From Candidatus Firestoneibacteriota bacterium (GTDB lineage: Bacteria > JACRDZ01): a stretch of 8,159 nt of DNA. This document shows positions 6,849-8,159 of the stretch, piece after piece. The notes beneath the pieces are model-generated. The model saw only the letters and a list, made by a program, of their open reading frames with translations, ran no database searches and was not told the origin of the DNA. The stretch is taken from positions 1 to 8,159 of the forward strand of contig JACRDZ010000183.1 of the NCBI GenBank assembly GCA_016212735.1, read 5' to 3'. A program made the position numbers and the translations under genes. The first letter of the stretch is position 1; each line of letters starts with the position of its first letter.

Positions 6849-7463
6849 TTAAATTAATGATTTTAAAAATTCCTCAATTTCTTTTGCTTTAATTACACCT
6901 TCACGAATTAGATTTCCGCTGGTATCAATTATTGTTGACTCTTTCCCGAATTTACATTTACCTGCATCAATAATAAAATCAACATTCTTAATAATATCTT
7001 CGTTTATATCGTCAAATTCTATAGGACTTTTATCCCCTGATATATTTGCACTTGTTAAAGCAATCGGTTCGTCTATGTCTTTAATTATCTCACATAGGAT
7101 TTCATGTTCCGTCAATCTAATAGCCTGTGACTTATTATCATTAAGATTAAATACAATTGTAAGTGGCCCCGGCCACCATTTATTAATTATTTTTTTGGTA
7201 ATTTCAGGAAGATTTATATCTTTTGTTATTTTATTTAATTGTTCCCTAGAACTAATAATCCAGGGAAGAGGTTTATCATACGGTCGTCTTTTAATTTTAT
7301 ATATTTTATTATAATCATCAAGAAAACTGCTCTTTACTCCAATCCCATATACTGTTTCTGTAGGAAAAATACCTATTCCTCCTCCATTAATAAGCTCCAG
7401 CAGCCTGTCTCTGTATTTCTTATAAATTTCTAAATTTGGAATAACATATTTTTCATTTTTCAT
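6849..7463 (-). CDS. tsaC: Threonylcarbamoyl-AMP synthase (TsaC/YrdC/Sua5 family)
   Basis: The enzyme makes threonylcarbamoyl-AMP from threonine, bicarbonate and ATP, the first step of the universal t6A modification at tRNA position 37. At 204 residues it is the short YrdC/TsaC form, without the extra Sua5 C-terminal domain. Visible family motifs, in order, are GIFPTETVYGIG (31-42), the basic KIKRRPYDKPLP (56-67), WPGPLTIVF (97-105), AIRLTEHE (114-121), TSANISG (137-143), and GKESTIID (173-180) with REGVI (187-191). The ATG at 7463 is preceded by no clear Shine-Dalgarno, but a near-consensus promoter puts the transcript start only about 16 nt upstream. The next gene lies 193 nt downstream past two palindromes, so it may or may not share the transcript. 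Confidence 0.92.
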   Translation of the reverse strand: MKNEKYVIPNLEIYKKYRDRLLELINGGGIGIFPTETVYGIGVKSSFLDDYNKIYKIKRRPYDKPLPWIISSREQLNKITKDINLPEITKKIINKWWPGPLTIVFNLNDNKSQAIRLTEHEILCEIIKDIDEPIALTSANISGDKSPIEFDDINEDIIKNVDFIIDAGKCKFGKESTIIDTSGNLIREGVIKAKEIEEFLKSLI

Positions 7464-7485
7464 ATATAGTTTTAAAATTTTTTTG

Positions 7486-7514
7486 AATATAGCATAAAAT
7501 GAATTTCATGTCAA
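7486..7514 (-). promoter_or_regulatory. Sigma-70-type promoter of tsaC
   Basis: On the minus strand TTGACA (7514-7509) and TATATT (7491-7486) are separated by exactly 17 nt, and TGC just before the -10 box makes it an extended -10. The expected transcript start is near 7479, leaving a leader of about 16 nt before the tsaC ATG. This is the strongest promoter match I found in the window. Confidence 0.8.
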
Positions 7515-7522
7515 TATATTGA
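7511..7522. promoter_or_regulatory. Perfect 12-bp palindrome over the tsaC -35 box
   Basis: TCAATATATTGA is a perfect palindrome whose left end overlaps the TTGACA box of the tsaC promoter. An outer ATGTC (7508-7512) / GACAT (7528-7532) pair is centred at almost the same place. A repressor site is possible, but AT-rich DNA gives such palindromes by chance and no matching regulator is in view. Confidence 0.25.
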
Positions 7523-7599
7523 ATTTAGACATAATCCATTCTTATACCAAAACATGTAGTTTATATACCCATTATATGCCTATTTTTTCATGGTTGCAA

Positions 7600-7629
7600 T
7601 TTACTTCATAATATTAATATTATTATAGT
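7600..7629 (+). promoter_or_regulatory. Probable promoter of the PAS-domain gene
   Basis: TTTACT (7600-7605) and TATAGT (7624-7629) are 18 nt apart, 4/6 and 5/6 matches to the sigma-70 boxes. The expected start near 7636 leaves a leader of about 28 nt that includes the GAGG ribosome site. A 12-bp palindrome, AATATTAATATT (7610-7621), fills much of the spacer. The AT-rich setting makes false matches likely. Confidence 0.4.
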
Positions 7630-7663
7630 AAGTAATTAATAGATATATAAAAAGAGGTGTACT

Positions 7664-8159
7664 ATGACAAAAATGAACTTAAACAAATACTGGTCCAAAA
7701 TTTTTGATGTTATGGATGAAGCTATATTTATTATTGATAATGAATTTAATATTGTAAGAGCTAATAAAAATCTCTATCAATTAACTAATTTTAGTGAAAC
7801 AGACATACTTAACAAAAAATGTTTTGAGATAATTCACAAATCAAATAATCCTATTGAAACCTGTCCTTATATTAAAATTCTTAAAAGCAAAAAAGATTGC
7901 CTTAAAAATTTTCATACCGTGCTTCTGGATAATTATCATCAAGTAAGAATAACACCTATATTTAACAATAAAAATGAATTACTGGGTGCAATACACTTGA
8001 TTTATGACATTACAAAATTCAAAATAATGGAAAATAAACTTCAGGAATCAGAAGATATGCTAAAAAAATTATTATCTAAGTCAACAACTAATAAGGTTTC
8101 AAAAATACCTGCAATTGAATTATTTAATGACAAAAATTTTTCAGAACTGCGGTCTTTAA
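7664..8159 (+). CDS. PAS-domain sensor protein, N-terminal part (runs off the right edge)
   Basis: The frame is open from ATG 7664 to the window end: 165 codons plus one base, with no stop. GAGG (7654-7657) lies 6 nt before the ATG, which supports this start over Met4. Residues about 8-117 form one PAS domain: IFDVMDEAIFIIDNEFNIVRAN at the start, GAIHLIYDIT at the end, and in between C53, H58 and C67 in KCFEIIHKSNNPIETCP. That C..H..CP pattern recurs in one subgroup of bacterial PAS domains. A charged helix (about 118-138) follows, like the linker that joins PAS domains to output domains. The output domain lies outside the window, so it could be a histidine kinase, diguanylate cyclase or DNA-binding regulator. 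No transmembrane segment is seen, so sensing is probably cytoplasmic. Confidence 0.85.
   Translation, partial: MTKMNLNKYWSKIFDVMDEAIFIIDNEFNIVRANKNLYQLTNFSETDILNKKCFEIIHKSNNPIETCPYIKILKSKKDCLKNFHTVLLDNYHQVRITPIFNNKNELLGAIHLIYDITKFKIMENKLQESEDMLKKLLSKSTTNKVSKIPAIELFNDKNFSELRSL

Noticed and set aside
7075..7433. Two overlapping plus-strand open frames (7075-7314 and 7239-7433)
   Set aside because: Both are antisense to tsaC, whose motifs are complete; neither has a domain signature or a clear ribosome site.
141..7463. The minus-strand cluster as a new dedicated system
   Set aside because: The gene families are known and of unrelated function; apart from the overlap and tight spacing nothing shows they act together.

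Overview
The window comes from a low-G+C bacterium (about one third G+C by eye). It looks like an ordinary chromosomal neighbourhood, not a mobile or defence island. The mix of a lipoprotein signal, an HIT-type uridylyltransferase, a biotin enzyme and a PAS sensor, plus dispersed-looking palindromes, would suit an uncultured Gram-negative-type lineage, but the phylum cannot be fixed from the sequence alone.

Layout, left to right. Positions 1-140 hold no gene but contain a palindromic element of about 113 bp that is much richer in G+C (nearly half) than its surroundings. Four genes follow, all read on the minus strand, so transcription runs right to left. They are a TsaC/YrdC tRNA-modification enzyme (7463-6849), a biotin carboxyltransferase of the pyruvate carboxylase B / oxaloacetate decarboxylase alpha type (6655-4751), a 1192-residue lipoprotein with five Fn3 domains and fourteen RCC1 repeats (4754-1176), and a GalT-type nucleotidyltransferase (1145-141). 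The carboxyltransferase and lipoprotein genes overlap by ATGA, and galT starts 30 nt after the lipoprotein stop, so these three probably form one transcript. A second palindromic element (6716-6811) and a small GC hairpin (6684-6696) lie between tsaC and the carboxyltransferase. On the plus strand a PAS-domain sensor begins at 7664 and runs off the right edge. It is divergent from tsaC across an AT-rich gap of about 200 bp with a promoter for each side.

The genes do not form an obvious pathway: tRNA t6A synthesis, C3/C4 carboxylation, a surface repeat protein and sugar-nucleotide metabolism sit together.

The points most worth a second look are these. The GalT-like protein has Tyr where the catalytic His nucleophile is expected and Asn where the conserved Gln is expected. 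It also has no ATG/GTG/TTG start for its conserved N-terminus; an ATA 9 nt after a good Shine-Dalgarno is the best candidate. The lipoprotein carries exactly fourteen RCC1 blades, which suggests two seven-bladed propellers on an Fn3 stalk. The carboxyltransferase ends in an AccB-like biotin carrier. The two palindromic elements look like dispersed repeats. I found no CRISPR, RNA gene, insertion-sequence gene or recognisable new multi-gene system.
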